In this document: positions 8,389 through 15,592 of the stretch, one piece after another | Position numbering within the stretch: the first letter of the stretch is position 1 | Layout of the letters: the number at the start of each line of letters is the position of its first letter | Source: CAJCIY01 sp036379355 | Lineage (GTDB): Bacteria > Actinomycetota > Actinomycetes > Mycobacteriales > CAJCIY01 | Reading direction: 5' to 3' | NCBI GenBank assembly: GCA_036379355.1 | Contig: DASVGV010000135.1 | Span: 1 to 28,088, forward strand | Length of the DNA stretch: 28,088 nt | Translations under genes and position numbers: made by a program | Notes under the pieces: model-generated | What the model was told of the DNA's origin: nothing | Database searches by the model: none | The model's input: the letters and a program-made list of their open reading frames with translations, nothing else

Positions 8389-9534
8389 TCAGCCGGTCAG
8401 GTACGACGTCTCGTTCCAGCCGCGCACCTGACCGTTGCCGTCCCCGTACGCCAGCACCTCGGACAGCGAACACAGGTCCAGGTGCATCACCGCCATCGCC
8501 GCCGGCGGCGACCCAAGGACCAGCCCTGCCATGGTCTTGATCGGTGTCACGTGGCTGACCACGAGCACGGACTTCCCCGGGTACGCGGCCACGAGCGCGT
8601 CACGGGCGGAGGTGACGCGCGCCACGCAGGCGGCGAACGTCTCCCCGCCGTGCGGAGCGGGCCCACCCTCGAAGGCCAGCCAGGCCTTGAGTCCCTCCGG
8701 ATCGCGGACCCGGACCTCCTCGAACGTCAGCCCTTCCCAGCTGCCGAAGTCGAGCTCGACCCACCCCTCGTCGGTTGCCACGGGCACCCCGACGCGGTCC
8801 GCCACGGCGGCCGCCGTCTCCTGTGCCCGCGCCAGCGGCGAGGACACGATCACGTCGAGGCCGCGGCCGGCCAGGTGCGCGGCCGCCTGGCCTGCCTGGC
8901 GGCGGCCGGCGTCCGTCAGCGGTGGGTTGCCGCGGCCGGAGAACCGCCGGTCCACCGACAGCGCCGTCTGTCCGTGCCGCAGCAGCAGCAACCGCGTGGC
9001 GGTGTCGGGCACGGCTCCCCAGGTCGGCGCGACGGACCGCGGGCCGGGCGCGGGGTCGGGCCCGTCGTCGCCCGAGCCGGCACCGTCGGCGAGGGCGTCG
9101 TCGGTGAGCGCATCGTGGGTCGAGGCGCGCGCGTCCATCGCCTCGTTGGCGAGGGCGTCGGCGTCCGCGTTCTGGGACCGCGGCACCCAGGTCAGGCGAA
9201 CCGAGGGGAACGTCGAGGTCAGCGACACTGCTTCTCGCGCAAGGCTTTTCAAGCCCTCGTGCTTCACGCGCCACCGCCCGGAGACCTGCTCGACGACGAG
9301 CTTCGAGTCCATGCGGACGTCGATCGTGGCGGTCGGGTCGAGGGCCCGGGCCGCCTTGAGCCCCTCGATCAGGCCGGTGTACTCGGCGACGTTGTTGGTC
9401 GTCGTCCCCAGGAAGCCGTTGCGGCGCGCCAGCACCGTGCCGGTGCCGGCGTCGCGCACCAGCGCGCCGTAGCCGGCCGGTCCCGGGTTGCCCCGCGAAC
9501 CGCCGTCGGCCTCGACGACGAAGCGGCGCGTCAC
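8389..9534 (-). CDS. Bifunctional RNase HI / histidine phosphatase (CobC-like)
   Basis: A 381-residue fusion. Residues 1-135 form RNase HI: VVEADGGSRGNPGPAGYGA with D10, E52 in NNVAEYTG, D77 in VRMDSKLV and the final Asp in NADADALANEA. It degrades RNA in RNA-DNA hybrids. A linker rich in Asp, Ala and Pro (about 140-180) leads to a phosphoglycerate-mutase-type phosphatase: LLLLRHGQT with the phosphohistidine, FSGRGNPPLT, and the second catalytic His in VVSHVTPIK. The same two-domain design is known in Mycobacterium tuberculosis Rv2228c, where the second domain has acid phosphatase (alpha-ribazole-phosphate phosphatase-like) activity. GTG start overlaps the stop of the zinc-ribbon gene (GTGA, 9531-9534). 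Last gene of its operon. Confidence 0.92.
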   Translation of the reverse strand: MTRRFVVEADGGSRGNPGPAGYGALVRDAGTGTVLARRNGFLGTTTNNVAEYTGLIEGLKAARALDPTATIDVRMDSKLVVEQVSGRWRVKHEGLKSLAREAVSLTSTFPSVRLTWVPRSQNADADALANEAMDARASTHDALTDDALADGAGSGDDGPDPAPGPRSVAPTWGAVPDTATRLLLLRHGQTALSVDRRFSGRGNPPLTDAGRRQAGQAAAHLAGRGLDVIVSSPLARAQETAAAVADRVGVPVATDEGWVELDFGSWEGLTFEEVRVRDPEGLKAWLAFEGGPAPHGGETFAACVARVTSARDALVAAYPGKSVLVVSHVTPIKTMAGLVLGSPPAAMAVMHLDLCSLSEVLAYGDGNGQVRGWNETSYLTG

Positions 9535-10271
9535 AGGCCCGATTCGCCCGTCCGCACCAGGATGCGGCCGCAGTCCTCGTGGCGCAGCACTTCCTGCGGC
9601 GGCGCGTCCCGGAACTCGGTCAGCTCGTTGCCGGCCAGCTCCAGGTGGCAGCCCTCGCAGCGGCGGCGAAGCAGTGCCGCGGCGCCGACGCCCGCGTGGT
9701 CGGCGCGCAGCCGCTCGTAGAGGCGCAGGAGATCGTCCGGCAGGCCGGCGGCGAGCGCGTCCCTGCGGCTGGTCGTCTCGGCCGACTCGGCGTCGATCTC
9801 CGCGAACTGGCGGTCGCGCTCGGCCTCCGCCGCCACCCGGCGGGCGTCCGCCTCGGCGATGCGCGCACGCGTCTCGACGACGCCTGCCTCGGCCCTCTCC
9901 TTCGCCTCGAGGATCTCCAGCTCGTCATCCTCGAGCGAGGACTGCCGGCGAGCCAGCGAAGCGATCTCGTGCTGGAGGCTCTCCAGCTGCGCGGCGGGCA
10001 CGGCTCCGGTGTCCAGGCGTTGCTGGTCGCGGTCGGAGCGCGCACGTACCTGCTCGATCTCGGTCTCGAGCTTCGCCGCGGCCCGCCCTTGGTCGGCGAC
10101 CTCGGTCTCGAAGCCGACGAGGCTGCCGGACAGCCGGCCGATCTCCTCCTCGGCCGCGGCGATCGTCTCCAGCGCCGGCAGCGTCCGCCGGCGCAGGGCG
10201 AGGCGGGAGAGCGTCGTGTCGAGGGCCTGCAGGTCGAGGAGCCTGAGCTGCGCGTCGGGGTCGGCGTTCAC
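9531..10271 (-). CDS. Zinc-ribbon coiled-coil protein (Rv2229c-like)
   Basis: A 246-residue protein. Residues 5-185 are strongly heptad-like and charged, predicting a long antiparallel coiled coil. The C-terminus is a zinc ribbon: C205-x2-C208 (RRCEGCHLEL) and then H231-x2-C234 (HEDCGRILV). The usual family has Cys in place of that first His, so the metal site is probably Cys3His here. It resembles the C4-type zinc-ribbon family found beside Nif3 and RNase HI in many actinobacteria (M. tuberculosis Rv2229c, and Helicobacter HP0958/FlgZ more distantly). An exact role is not established; nucleic-acid binding is plausible. The GTG start overlaps the Nif3 stop by 4 nt. Confidence 0.88.
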   Translation of the reverse strand: MNADPDAQLRLLDLQALDTTLSRLALRRRTLPALETIAAAEEEIGRLSGSLVGFETEVADQGRAAAKLETEIEQVRARSDRDQQRLDTGAVPAAQLESLQHEIASLARRQSSLEDDELEILEAKERAEAGVVETRARIAEADARRVAAEAERDRQFAEIDAESAETTSRRDALAAGLPDDLLRLYERLRADHAGVGAAALLRRRCEGCHLELAGNELTEFRDAPPQEVLRHEDCGRILVRTGESGL

Positions 10272-11368
10272 GGCATCGATCCTGCCCTGTGCACCGACCA
10301 GGGGTCCGTCACCAGGTCCGACACGGACACGACCAGCCCCGGGAACGCGTCCCGCAGCCGATCGGCGAGGGCGGCCACCCACGGCCACTCCCCCGCCCAG
10401 TGCGCCACGTCGATGACCGGGATCGGAGCCTCCTGGACGCGGTGATGCTTGGCGTCGGACGTCACCAGCACGTCCGCGCCCGCGGCCGCGGCCGCGTCCA
10501 CGAGGTCGAGGCAGGCGCCACCCGCCACGGCGACCCGCCGGACGGGCGCGGCAGGGTCGCCGCTGGCGCGAACGCCCCATGCCGTACGTGGGAGCCGATC
10601 GGCGACGACGCTGCAGAAGTCTTGCAGCGCAATGGCTTCGGTGAGGTCACCGACTCGACCCAGGCCGCGGGTCGACGGCGTGGCTGCGGACACGACGGTC
10701 ACCGACGGCACCTCGTAGGGGTGCGCTGCCCGCACCGCCGCGCCGACTGCCGTACGCCGGCGCGGATCGGCGACCATCTCCAGTCGGTCCTCCTCGACCC
10801 GCTCCGGCGCGCCCACCGCACCGACGTACGGCCGGGCTCCCGGCAGCGGCGTGAACGTCCCCTCGCCGGCGGTCGCGAACGCGCAGCGTTCGTAATCGCC
10901 GATCCGGCCCGCGCCGGCGGCGGCCATCGCGTCGAGCACGGCCTCGGTGTGCGTACGGGGCACGTGGACGACCCAGCGGTCGAGGCGCTCGTCCTGTGGC
11001 TGAAGCGGCACGAGACCGGTCACTCCGAGCACGTGCGCCAGCGCGTCGGAGACTCCCGGGTCGGCGACGTCCGCGTTCGTGTGGGCCACGTAGAGCGCGT
11101 CGAGGCGAGCCAGCGTCCGGCCCTTCGCACCGACCCGGGCCACCGAGGTCGTGCCGCCGAGGAAGAGTGGATGATGCGTGAGGAGCAGGTCCGCGCCGTG
11201 CGCGTGCGCCTCGGCGGCCACCGCCTCGGTCGGGTCCACGGCCAGGTGGACGGCGTTCACCGGTTGGTCCGGGTCGCCCGACACCAGTCCGACGGTGTCC
11301 CAGGGCTCGGCCCAGGCGGGGTCGTACCAGCGCTCGAGGCGCTCGATCACGCCGCCGAGGGTCGTCAC
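10268..11368 (-). CDS. Nif3-like dinuclear metal-center hexameric protein
   Basis: A 366-residue member of the Nif3/YbgI family. Metal ligands are seen in LLLTHHPLFLGG (about residues 61-72), in VAHTNADV (about 93-100) and near the C-terminus in AHWAGEWPW. A PII-like insert between about residues 125 and 230 is typical of the longer bacterial members. These proteins form toroidal hexamers with two metals per subunit; annotation as GTP cyclohydrolase 1 type 2 rests on weak evidence, so the function should be treated as unknown. The GTG at 11368 is chosen because it overlaps the acetyltransferase stop as GTGA and matches the usual family N-terminus (LGGVIERLERWYDPAWAEPWD). Second gene of the operon. 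Confidence 0.92.
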   Translation of the reverse strand: MTTLGGVIERLERWYDPAWAEPWDTVGLVSGDPDQPVNAVHLAVDPTEAVAAEAHAHGADLLLTHHPLFLGGTTSVARVGAKGRTLARLDALYVAHTNADVADPGVSDALAHVLGVTGLVPLQPQDERLDRWVVHVPRTHTEAVLDAMAAAGAGRIGDYERCAFATAGEGTFTPLPGARPYVGAVGAPERVEEDRLEMVADPRRRTAVGAAVRAAHPYEVPSVTVVSAATPSTRGLGRVGDLTEAIALQDFCSVVADRLPRTAWGVRASGDPAAPVRRVAVAGGACLDLVDAAAAAGADVLVTSDAKHHRVQEAPIPVIDVAHWAGEWPWVAALADRLRDAFPGLVVSVSDLVTDPWSVHRAGSMP

Positions 11369-11889
11369 CCGCCCGAGCCTAGAAGGACACGGATGTCGAG
11401 CACGCCCGGCGACGGGTGCTCCCGACGGACAACCTCGCCCAGCCCCTTCATGATCTTGATGCTTGCCGTGTTGTCCGCGGCGATGGTGGCGCCGAACGTG
11501 GTGATGTGGTTGGCCCGAGCATGATCGGCGAGCCAGCGCCCGACGAGCGAGCCGAGGCCTCGTCCCTGGAGCGAGTCGGCGACCGTGATCGCGAGCTCGG
11601 CGACGTCCGGCTCGTGCGGCAGCCGGATGTACCGCGCGACCGACCCGCGCTGTGCTTCCGGCTCCCCCGGCGACAGGGTGGCGACGACCGCGACGTGGTC
11701 GACGCCGTCGACCGAGTCGACGAGACGGCGCAACATCGTCTCGTCGAGAGTCCGCAGCGGCGACAGGAACCGCATGTACCGGCTCTCGGGCGTCAGCCGC
11801 TCGACGGCCTCGGCGAGCCACAGCCGGTCGCCGTGCACCATCGGCCGGATCCGCACCGGCGTCCCGTCGGGCAGCCGCAACTCGCGCAC
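11365..11889 (-). CDS. GNAT-family N-acetyltransferase
   Basis: A 174-residue single-domain GNAT. The N-terminus (LRLPDGTPVRIRPMVHGDR) is the first strand and helix, AELAITVADSLQGRGLG contains strand 4 and the acetyl-CoA pyrophosphate loop (Q-G-R-G-L-G), and NTASIKIMKGLG is the last helix. The sequence resembles the acetyltransferase domain found in Pat/PatZ-type lysine acetyltransferases, where substrates can be metabolic enzymes such as acetyl-CoA synthetase, but no cAMP- or ADP-forming domain is attached. The substrate is unknown. GTG start; the first gene of a four-gene operon. It is divergent from the tRNA-Val gene with a 37-bp gap. Confidence 0.82.
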   Translation of the reverse strand: MRELRLPDGTPVRIRPMVHGDRLWLAEAVERLTPESRYMRFLSPLRTLDETMLRRLVDSVDGVDHVAVVATLSPGEPEAQRGSVARYIRLPHEPDVAELAITVADSLQGRGLGSLVGRWLADHARANHITTFGATIAADNTASIKIMKGLGEVVRREHPSPGVLDIRVLLGSGG

Positions 11890-11926
11890 CGGACAACCGT
11901 ACGGGCCGGTACCCTCGTCGGGCTCG

Positions 11927-11998
11927 GGGCGCGTAGCTCAGCGGGAGAGCACCCGCCTTACAAGCGGGCGGTCGCTGGTTCGATCCCAGCCGTGCCCA
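11927..11998 (+). tRNA. tRNA-Val (anticodon UAC)
   Basis: A complete 72-nt cloverleaf. Acceptor GGGCGCG pairs with CGTGCCC (one G-U), the D-arm is GCTC-AGCGGGA-GAGC, the anticodon arm CCCGC-CTTACAA-GCGGG gives anticodon TAC at 34-36, the variable loop is CGGTC, and the T-arm GCTGG-TTCGATC-CCAGC is perfect. The discriminator base is A. CCA is not encoded (the sequence continues CG), so it would be added afterwards. The hydroxylase gene begins only 20 bp downstream and may share the transcript. Confidence 0.97.
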
Positions 11999-12018
11999 CG
12001 ACGCAGGGAGGATCGCGC

Positions 12019-13065
12019 GTGGCAGTAGACCTGACGCTGGTGGCGATCCCGGCGTACTTCGGCACCATGGCCGGGGAGCGGCGGCTGCTGCGCGAGCGCG
12101 CGGCCGCCGGCGCTCCGGGGCCGGCCGACTACGAGCAGCGCGACACCCTGGCCAGCCTCGCCATGGGGCTCGGCAGCGTGCTGATGCCGCTGGTGACCGA
12201 GCGGTTGCTCCGGCCGATCACACCCGGTCGCGGGCGGTACGGAAAGGCCCTGGTCGGGACCGCCGTCGCGGCCGCCGCGGCGACCACCGTCGCCGACGCG
12301 GTCTCCCGCCGGGGTGGCCCGCGACTGCGCCGGGCGGCACGGCGCGTCGCCCGGGCCGGTGGCGTGACCGCGGTCGTCGCCGGCGGCGTCGCGACCACGA
12401 CCGCGTGGGCGGCGCTGACCTCCACCCAGGCGCTGTGGCGGCGGCGGTTCGTCCGAGACCTGGGTGGTGGAGTCGTCCCCGCAGCGGTGGCCGTCCTGGC
12501 GTGGGACCTCGCGTACTACTGGAACCACCGGTTCAGCCACGAGAGCCGCTGGCTATGGGCGATCCACTCGATCCACCACTCGAGCGAGCGGTACAACCTC
12601 TCGACCGCGCTGCGGCAGCCGGTCGGGGACGCGTTCGGCGTCTCCCTCCCGTACGGGCTGGTGTGCCTACTCGGTGTGCGTCCCGAGCACGTGGCCCGTG
12701 CCCGCGCCATCAACCTGCTCTATCAGTACTGGATCCACACCGACACCGTGCGCAGCATCGGCCCGGGTGAGGCCGTGCTGAACACCCCGTCGCACCACCG
12801 GGTCCACCACGGCAGCAACCGGCGCTACCTGGACCGCAACCACGGCAGCATCCTCATCGTCTGGGACCGGCTGTTCGCCACCTTCCAGCGCGAGGACGAG
12901 CCGGTGGTCTACGGCCTCACCACGAACCTCGACACCTTCAACCCCACCCGCATCGCAACGCACGAGCACGCGCAGATGCTCCGCGACGTCGCGGGGAGCA
13001 CCTCCTGGCGCGACCGGCTGTCGTACGTCCTGCGCGAACCCGGCTGGACCCCTACGTCCGCCTGA
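12019..13065 (+). CDS. Fatty acid hydroxylase / sterol desaturase family protein
   Basis: A 348-residue integral membrane protein with the three histidine boxes of the di-iron hydroxylase superfamily: H170-RFS-H174, H183-SI-H186-H187, and H260-RV-H263-H264, plus H in QYWIHTDT. These residues bind two irons and hydroxylate or desaturate lipids. Several hydrophobic helices lie in the first 160 residues; this N-terminal part is longer than in many family members and ends with an Arg-rich stretch before the catalytic domain. The GTG start has a clear GGGAGG 7 nt upstream. Candidate substrates (carotenoids, sterol-like lipids, alkylglycerols) cannot be separated. It follows the tRNA directly and faces the peroxiredoxin gene. 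Confidence 0.88.
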   Translation: MAVDLTLVAIPAYFGTMAGERRLLRERAAAGAPGPADYEQRDTLASLAMGLGSVLMPLVTERLLRPITPGRGRYGKALVGTAVAAAAATTVADAVSRRGGPRLRRAARRVARAGGVTAVVAGGVATTTAWAALTSTQALWRRRFVRDLGGGVVPAAVAVLAWDLAYYWNHRFSHESRWLWAIHSIHHSSERYNLSTALRQPVGDAFGVSLPYGLVCLLGVRPEHVARARAINLLYQYWIHTDTVRSIGPGEAVLNTPSHHRVHHGSNRRYLDRNHGSILIVWDRLFATFQREDEPVVYGLTTNLDTFNPTRIATHEHAQMLRDVAGSTSWRDRLSYVLREPGWTPTSA

Positions 13066-13086
13066 CGCGTATGCCCCTGTCGGGGC

Positions 13087-13153
13087 CCCGCCGAGATGCG
13101 GCAAGCGCACGCGTTGAGCCTCGAACTGCGGCACCCGGACGCATCTCGGCGGG
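13087..13153. repeat. Inverted repeat with 14-bp perfect arms between convergent genes
   Basis: Left arm CCCGCCGAGATGCG (13087-13100) and right arm CGCATCTCGGCGGG (13140-13153) are exact reverse complements around a 39-nt loop. Inside, TGCGGCA occurs twice in the same direction (13097-13103 and 13127-13133). It lies between the ends of the hydroxylase and peroxiredoxin genes. It could be a bidirectional terminator or a copy of a dispersed palindromic element. No T-tract follows either arm. Confidence 0.7.
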
Positions 13154-13161
13154 CAGGGCGG

Positions 13162-13623
13162 TCAGGACAGGTCGGCGAGGACGCGCTCGTACTCGGCCTG
13201 GTCGCGCGCGTCGGGGATCGCGTTGATCACGCTCCAACGCACGACCCCCTGCTTGTCGATCACGAAGGTGCCGCGCTTGGCGACGCCCATCGCGTCGTCG
13301 AGGACGCCGTACGTCTTCGCGACCTCGCCGTGCGGCCAGAAGTCCGCGAGGATCGGGAACTCGTAGCCCTGCTCCTCGGCCCACACCCGGTGGGCGAACA
13401 CCGAGTCGACCGACACCGCCAGCACCTGGGTGTCGTCGTTCTGATACGTACCCAGGTCGTCGCGCAGGGCGGACAGCTCTCCCTTGCAGACATTGGTGAA
13501 CGTGAGCGGATAGAACACCAGCACGACGTTCTTCGCCCCGCGGAACGAGGACAGAGTGACGTCCTTGCCCTCCTGGTCGCGGAGGGTGAAGTCCGGGGCG
13601 GGCTGACCGGTCTCGACGGCCAT
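13162..13623 (-). CDS. ahpE: 1-Cys peroxiredoxin (AhpE-like)
   Basis: A 153-residue thioredoxin-fold peroxidase. The active-site motif is YPLTFTNVCKGE with Pro39, Thr43 and peroxidatic Cys46. There is no second Cys anywhere, so resolution must involve an external thiol such as mycothiol or mycoredoxin, as known for M. tuberculosis AhpE (Rv2238c). It reduces hydrogen peroxide, organic peroxides and peroxynitrite in the cytoplasm. The ATG has AAGGAG upstream at good distance. It lies 24 bp downstream of the DUF3052 gene and is probably cotranscribed, the same pairing seen beside aceE in mycobacteria and streptomycetes. Confidence 0.93.
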   Translation of the reverse strand: MAVETGQPAPDFTLRDQEGKDVTLSSFRGAKNVVLVFYPLTFTNVCKGELSALRDDLGTYQNDDTQVLAVSVDSVFAHRVWAEEQGYEFPILADFWPHGEVAKTYGVLDDAMGVAKRGTFVIDKQGVVRWSVINAIPDARDQAEYERVLADLS

Positions 13624-13647
13624 GACGGTCTCCTTCGCGCGAGAGGC

Positions 13648-14088
13648 TCAGCGGCGAGGGGCGCGGGTGCCCTTCGGCGCGGCCAAGCGCATGGCGGTCC
13701 AGTCCTGGCCGACGCTGACCGTACTGGTCTGCGCGAGGCCCGCCGTCGGGACCGCTTCCAGGACGTCGGCGGGCTCGACGTGCCCGTCGCGCCCAGCCTT
13801 GGGCGCGAGCAGCCAGATCGCGCCGTCGTCGGACAGGCCTCGGCGCACGTCCACGAGGAGGTCGACGAGGTCGCCGTCCCCGTCGCGGAACCACAGCAGC
13901 ACGAAGTCGACGACGTCGTCGGAGTCCTCGGCAACCAAGGTTCCGACCACGCTCTCGATGTCGGCGACGGCTGCGGCATCGATGTCGTCGCCGGACCCGA
14001 ACTGCTGGACGAGATCCCCGGCTTTGATCCCCAGCCGCTCGGCGACCCCCCGCGGGGCGCCCTCTCCTGCCGCGCCGGACGCGGTCAC
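13648..14088 (-). CDS. DUF3052 family protein
   Basis: A small acidic protein of 146 residues matching the actinobacterial DUF3052 family: APRGVAERLGIKAGDLVQQF near the N-terminus, then VVDFVLLWFRDGDGDLVDLL and the strand GAIWLLAPKAGRDGHVEPAD, and near the end GQDWTAMRLAAPKG. No catalytic residues are known, and function is unknown. The gene sits between aceE and an AhpE-type peroxiredoxin in many actinobacteria. The GTG start is preceded by AGAGGAGG, a strong ribosome binding site. The 100-bp region upstream contains a GTGAGC-AGGTCG-GCTCAC hairpin (14106-14123) that would be in its leader. Confidence 0.9.
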   Translation of the reverse strand: MTASGAAGEGAPRGVAERLGIKAGDLVQQFGSGDDIDAAAVADIESVVGTLVAEDSDDVVDFVLLWFRDGDGDLVDLLVDVRRGLSDDGAIWLLAPKAGRDGHVEPADVLEAVPTAGLAQTSTVSVGQDWTAMRLAAPKGTRAPRR

Positions 14089-14188
14089 GCGGCCTCCTCT
14101 CGTTGGTGAGCAGGTCGGCTCACGCCTGCTTCCGTGAGCGCGAGGCTAGTGCACCGATCGGCCGCTCGGATGGCAAGCGCACAGGTCG

Positions 14189-14701
14189 TCAGCGACGCGC
14201 ACGGGCGGCGGCGTCCTGCGCCGCGTCGGCGACGGTGCCGGCTGCGTCCTTGACCGCCTTCGTGGCGTCGGTTGCCGCGGAGGACAGCCCCGAGTCGGCG
14301 AGCGCCTTGGCGGCGCCGTCTTTCGCGTCCGACAGCCGCGAGGGAATGTCCGCGTCCTTGACCGCCTTCGCCGCGGCCTCCTTCGCGTCCGCCACCTTCG
14401 CCGGGACGTCCGCGTCCCGGACCGCCTTGGCGGCGGCGTCACGCGCGTCCGACAGCCGCGAGGGGATGTCCGCGTCCTTGACCGCCTTCGCCGCGGCCTC
14501 CTTCGCGTCCGCCACCTTCGCCGGGAGGTCGGCGTCGTGCAGTTGGTGCCGTGCGGACTGGGCGGCGGTACGCGCGTGCGCGGCAACCGCGGCTCCTGCC
14601 GCCGCACCGGTGGTCGCCGCCCACTTCCGGGAGTCGAGAAGCATGCCCACGCCCGCGCCCGTGAACGCCCCGATGATCATGCCCCGCCATGTCTCGCGCA
14701 T
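14189..14701 (-). CDS. YtxH-like protein with 20-residue Ala/Lys/Asp repeats
   Basis: A 170-residue protein. Residues 1-25 form a glycine-zipper hydrophobic helix (MIIGAFTGAGVGMLLDS) like YtxH/gas-vesicle-type stress proteins. From about residue 55, four copies of a 20-residue unit follow, starting DADLPAK, DADIPSR, DADVPAK and DADIPSR, each ending in a D-A-(K/R)-x-A/G-A-A-K-A segment. The units alternate in two types, so the true DNA period is 120 bp. The repeats are amphipathic and LEA-like, predicting long helices. GGAGGAAGCA precedes the ATG. It is divergent from a CsbD-like gene, which supports a general stress role. The exact function is unknown; cell-envelope or membrane protection is inference. 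Confidence 0.82.
   Translation of the reverse strand: MRETWRGMIIGAFTGAGVGMLLDSRKWAATTGAAAGAAVAAHARTAAQSARHQLHDADLPAKVADAKEAAAKAVKDADIPSRLSDARDAAAKAVRDADVPAKVADAKEAAAKAVKDADIPSRLSDAKDGAAKALADSGLSSAATDATKAVKDAAGTVADAAQDAAARARR
14324..14526. repeat. Two 83-bp direct copies, 120-bp period
   Basis: Bases 14324-14406 and 14444-14526 differ only once (A14345 versus G14465). They encode alternate repeat units of the YtxH-like protein. The intermediate units are similar in protein but diverged in DNA, so the 120-bp block was duplicated recently or is kept uniform by gene conversion. Confidence 0.9.
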
Positions 14702-14768
14702 TGCTTCCTCCGCACGTCGTGCCGGCGCACAGTCGCCGGTCGCGCCGGACTCGTACCCGGTGACGCGG

Positions 14769-14791
14769 AGGTGATGCCCCCAACCTCACCT
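14769..14791. promoter_or_regulatory. Palindrome in the divergent stress-gene spacer
   Basis: AGGTGA (14769-14774) and TCACCT (14786-14791) form a perfect 6-bp inverted repeat with an 11-nt spacer, centrally placed in the 185-bp gap between the YtxH-like and CsbD-like genes. It may be an operator. A second hairpin (CCGGCG-CACAGT-CGCCGG, 14722-14739) lies in the leader of the YtxH-like gene. A minus-strand GGGTAC near 14757 resembles the -10 box of stress sigma factors of the SigB/SigF type, but I found no -35 at proper spacing. Confidence 0.3.
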
Positions 14792-14886
14792 GAGCGACAG
14801 GAGAGTCGCGCGGTGATCGGGACATACGTGGCCGCGGTGTGGGCACACCCGTGTCGCCGGCAGCACCGGCACGAAGGAGGTCTCGC

Positions 14887-15069
14887 ATGGGTGCCATGGA
14901 CAAGTTGAGAGACATGTTCGGCAACAAGAAGGACGAGGCGGTGGGCGCGGCCAAGCAGCAGGTCGGCCAGGCCACGGGCGACAAGGACTTGCGGCGCGAA
15001 GGCGCCACCCAGAAGGGCGTGAGCGACGTGAAGCAGGCCGCCAAGAAGGCGAAGGACGCCGTCACGTAG
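14887..15069 (+). CDS. CsbD family stress protein
   Basis: A 60-residue, highly hydrophilic Lys/Ala/Asp-rich protein with the CsbD pattern: KLRDMFGNKKDEAVGAAKQ, then a conserved Gly (GQATGD) and LRREGATQKG. CsbD proteins are abundant general-stress proteins of unknown mechanism, in Bacillus controlled by sigma B. The ATG at 14887 has GAAGGAGG six bases upstream; an upstream in-frame ATG at 14839 lacks conservation. It is followed by a strong hairpin terminator. Divergent transcription with the repeat-rich YtxH-like gene suggests shared stress regulation. Confidence 0.88.
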   Translation: MGAMDKLRDMFGNKKDEAVGAAKQQVGQATGDKDLRREGATQKGVSDVKQAAKKAKDAVT

Positions 15070-15090
15070 GCCGATACAGACATGCAGCGG

Positions 15091-15134
15091 CGACGAGGGG
15101 CCGGGACACCACGAGGTGGACCGGCCCCTCGTCG
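15091..15134. terminator. Bidirectional hairpin terminator after the CsbD-like gene
   Basis: CGACGAGGGGCCGG (15091-15104) pairs perfectly over 14 bp with CCGGCCCCTCGTCG (15121-15134), with a 16-nt loop that itself can pair CCAC/GTGG. It sits between convergent CsbD-like (+) and YjbQ-like (-) genes. There is no T-run, common for actinobacterial terminators. Confidence 0.75.
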
Positions 15135-15144
15135 TGCGCGCCGC

Positions 15145-15546
15145 TCAGGTCAGCAGCGAGAGCCGCACGGTACGCACCGGGTTGTCGACGTTCAGGTCGA
15201 CCAGGGCCACCGACTGCCAGGTCCCGAGGGCCATCCGCCCGTCGAGCACCGGGACGGTGACGGACGGGGCGACGAAGGCCGGCAGCACGTGGCTCCGGCC
15301 GTGGCCCGGCGAGCCGTGCCGGTGCACCCATCGGTCGTCGCCGGGCAGCAGCCAGTCGAACGAGGCCAGCAGGTCGCGGTCGCTCCCGGCACCGAGCTCG
15401 ATGATCGCCACGCCGGCCGTGGCATGCGGCACGAAGACCGACAGCAGGCCGTCGTCCGACCCCCCGACGAAGTCGGCGCACGCGGACGAGATGTCCCGTA
15501 CGGCAAGGTCCCGGCCGGTCTCGATCTCGAACGTGGTCGTCCTCAT
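15145..15546 (-). CDS. YjbQ (UPF0047) family protein
   Basis: A compact 133-residue protein of the YjbQ family: VFVPHATAGVAIIE (first conserved His), HGSPGHGRSHVLPAF (His cluster) and VLDGRMALGTWQSVALVDL near the C-terminus. The three His probably bind a metal. E. coli YjbQ has weak thiamine-phosphate-synthase-like activity, and many records carry the name secondary thiamine-phosphate synthase enzyme; the physiological role is unclear. The ATG at 15546 matches the family start (RTTTFEIETG). It is divergent from aceE with a 46-bp gap, so the promoters must overlap its 5' end or that of aceE. Confidence 0.9.
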   Translation of the reverse strand: MRTTTFEIETGRDLAVRDISSACADFVGGSDDGLLSVFVPHATAGVAIIELGAGSDRDLLASFDWLLPGDDRWVHRHGSPGHGRSHVLPAFVAPSVTVPVLDGRMALGTWQSVALVDLNVDNPVRTVRLSLLT

Positions 15547-15592
15547 GCCGCCCAGCCTGTCAGGCCCACCGGCGCGGGCGGAGGATGGAGGT

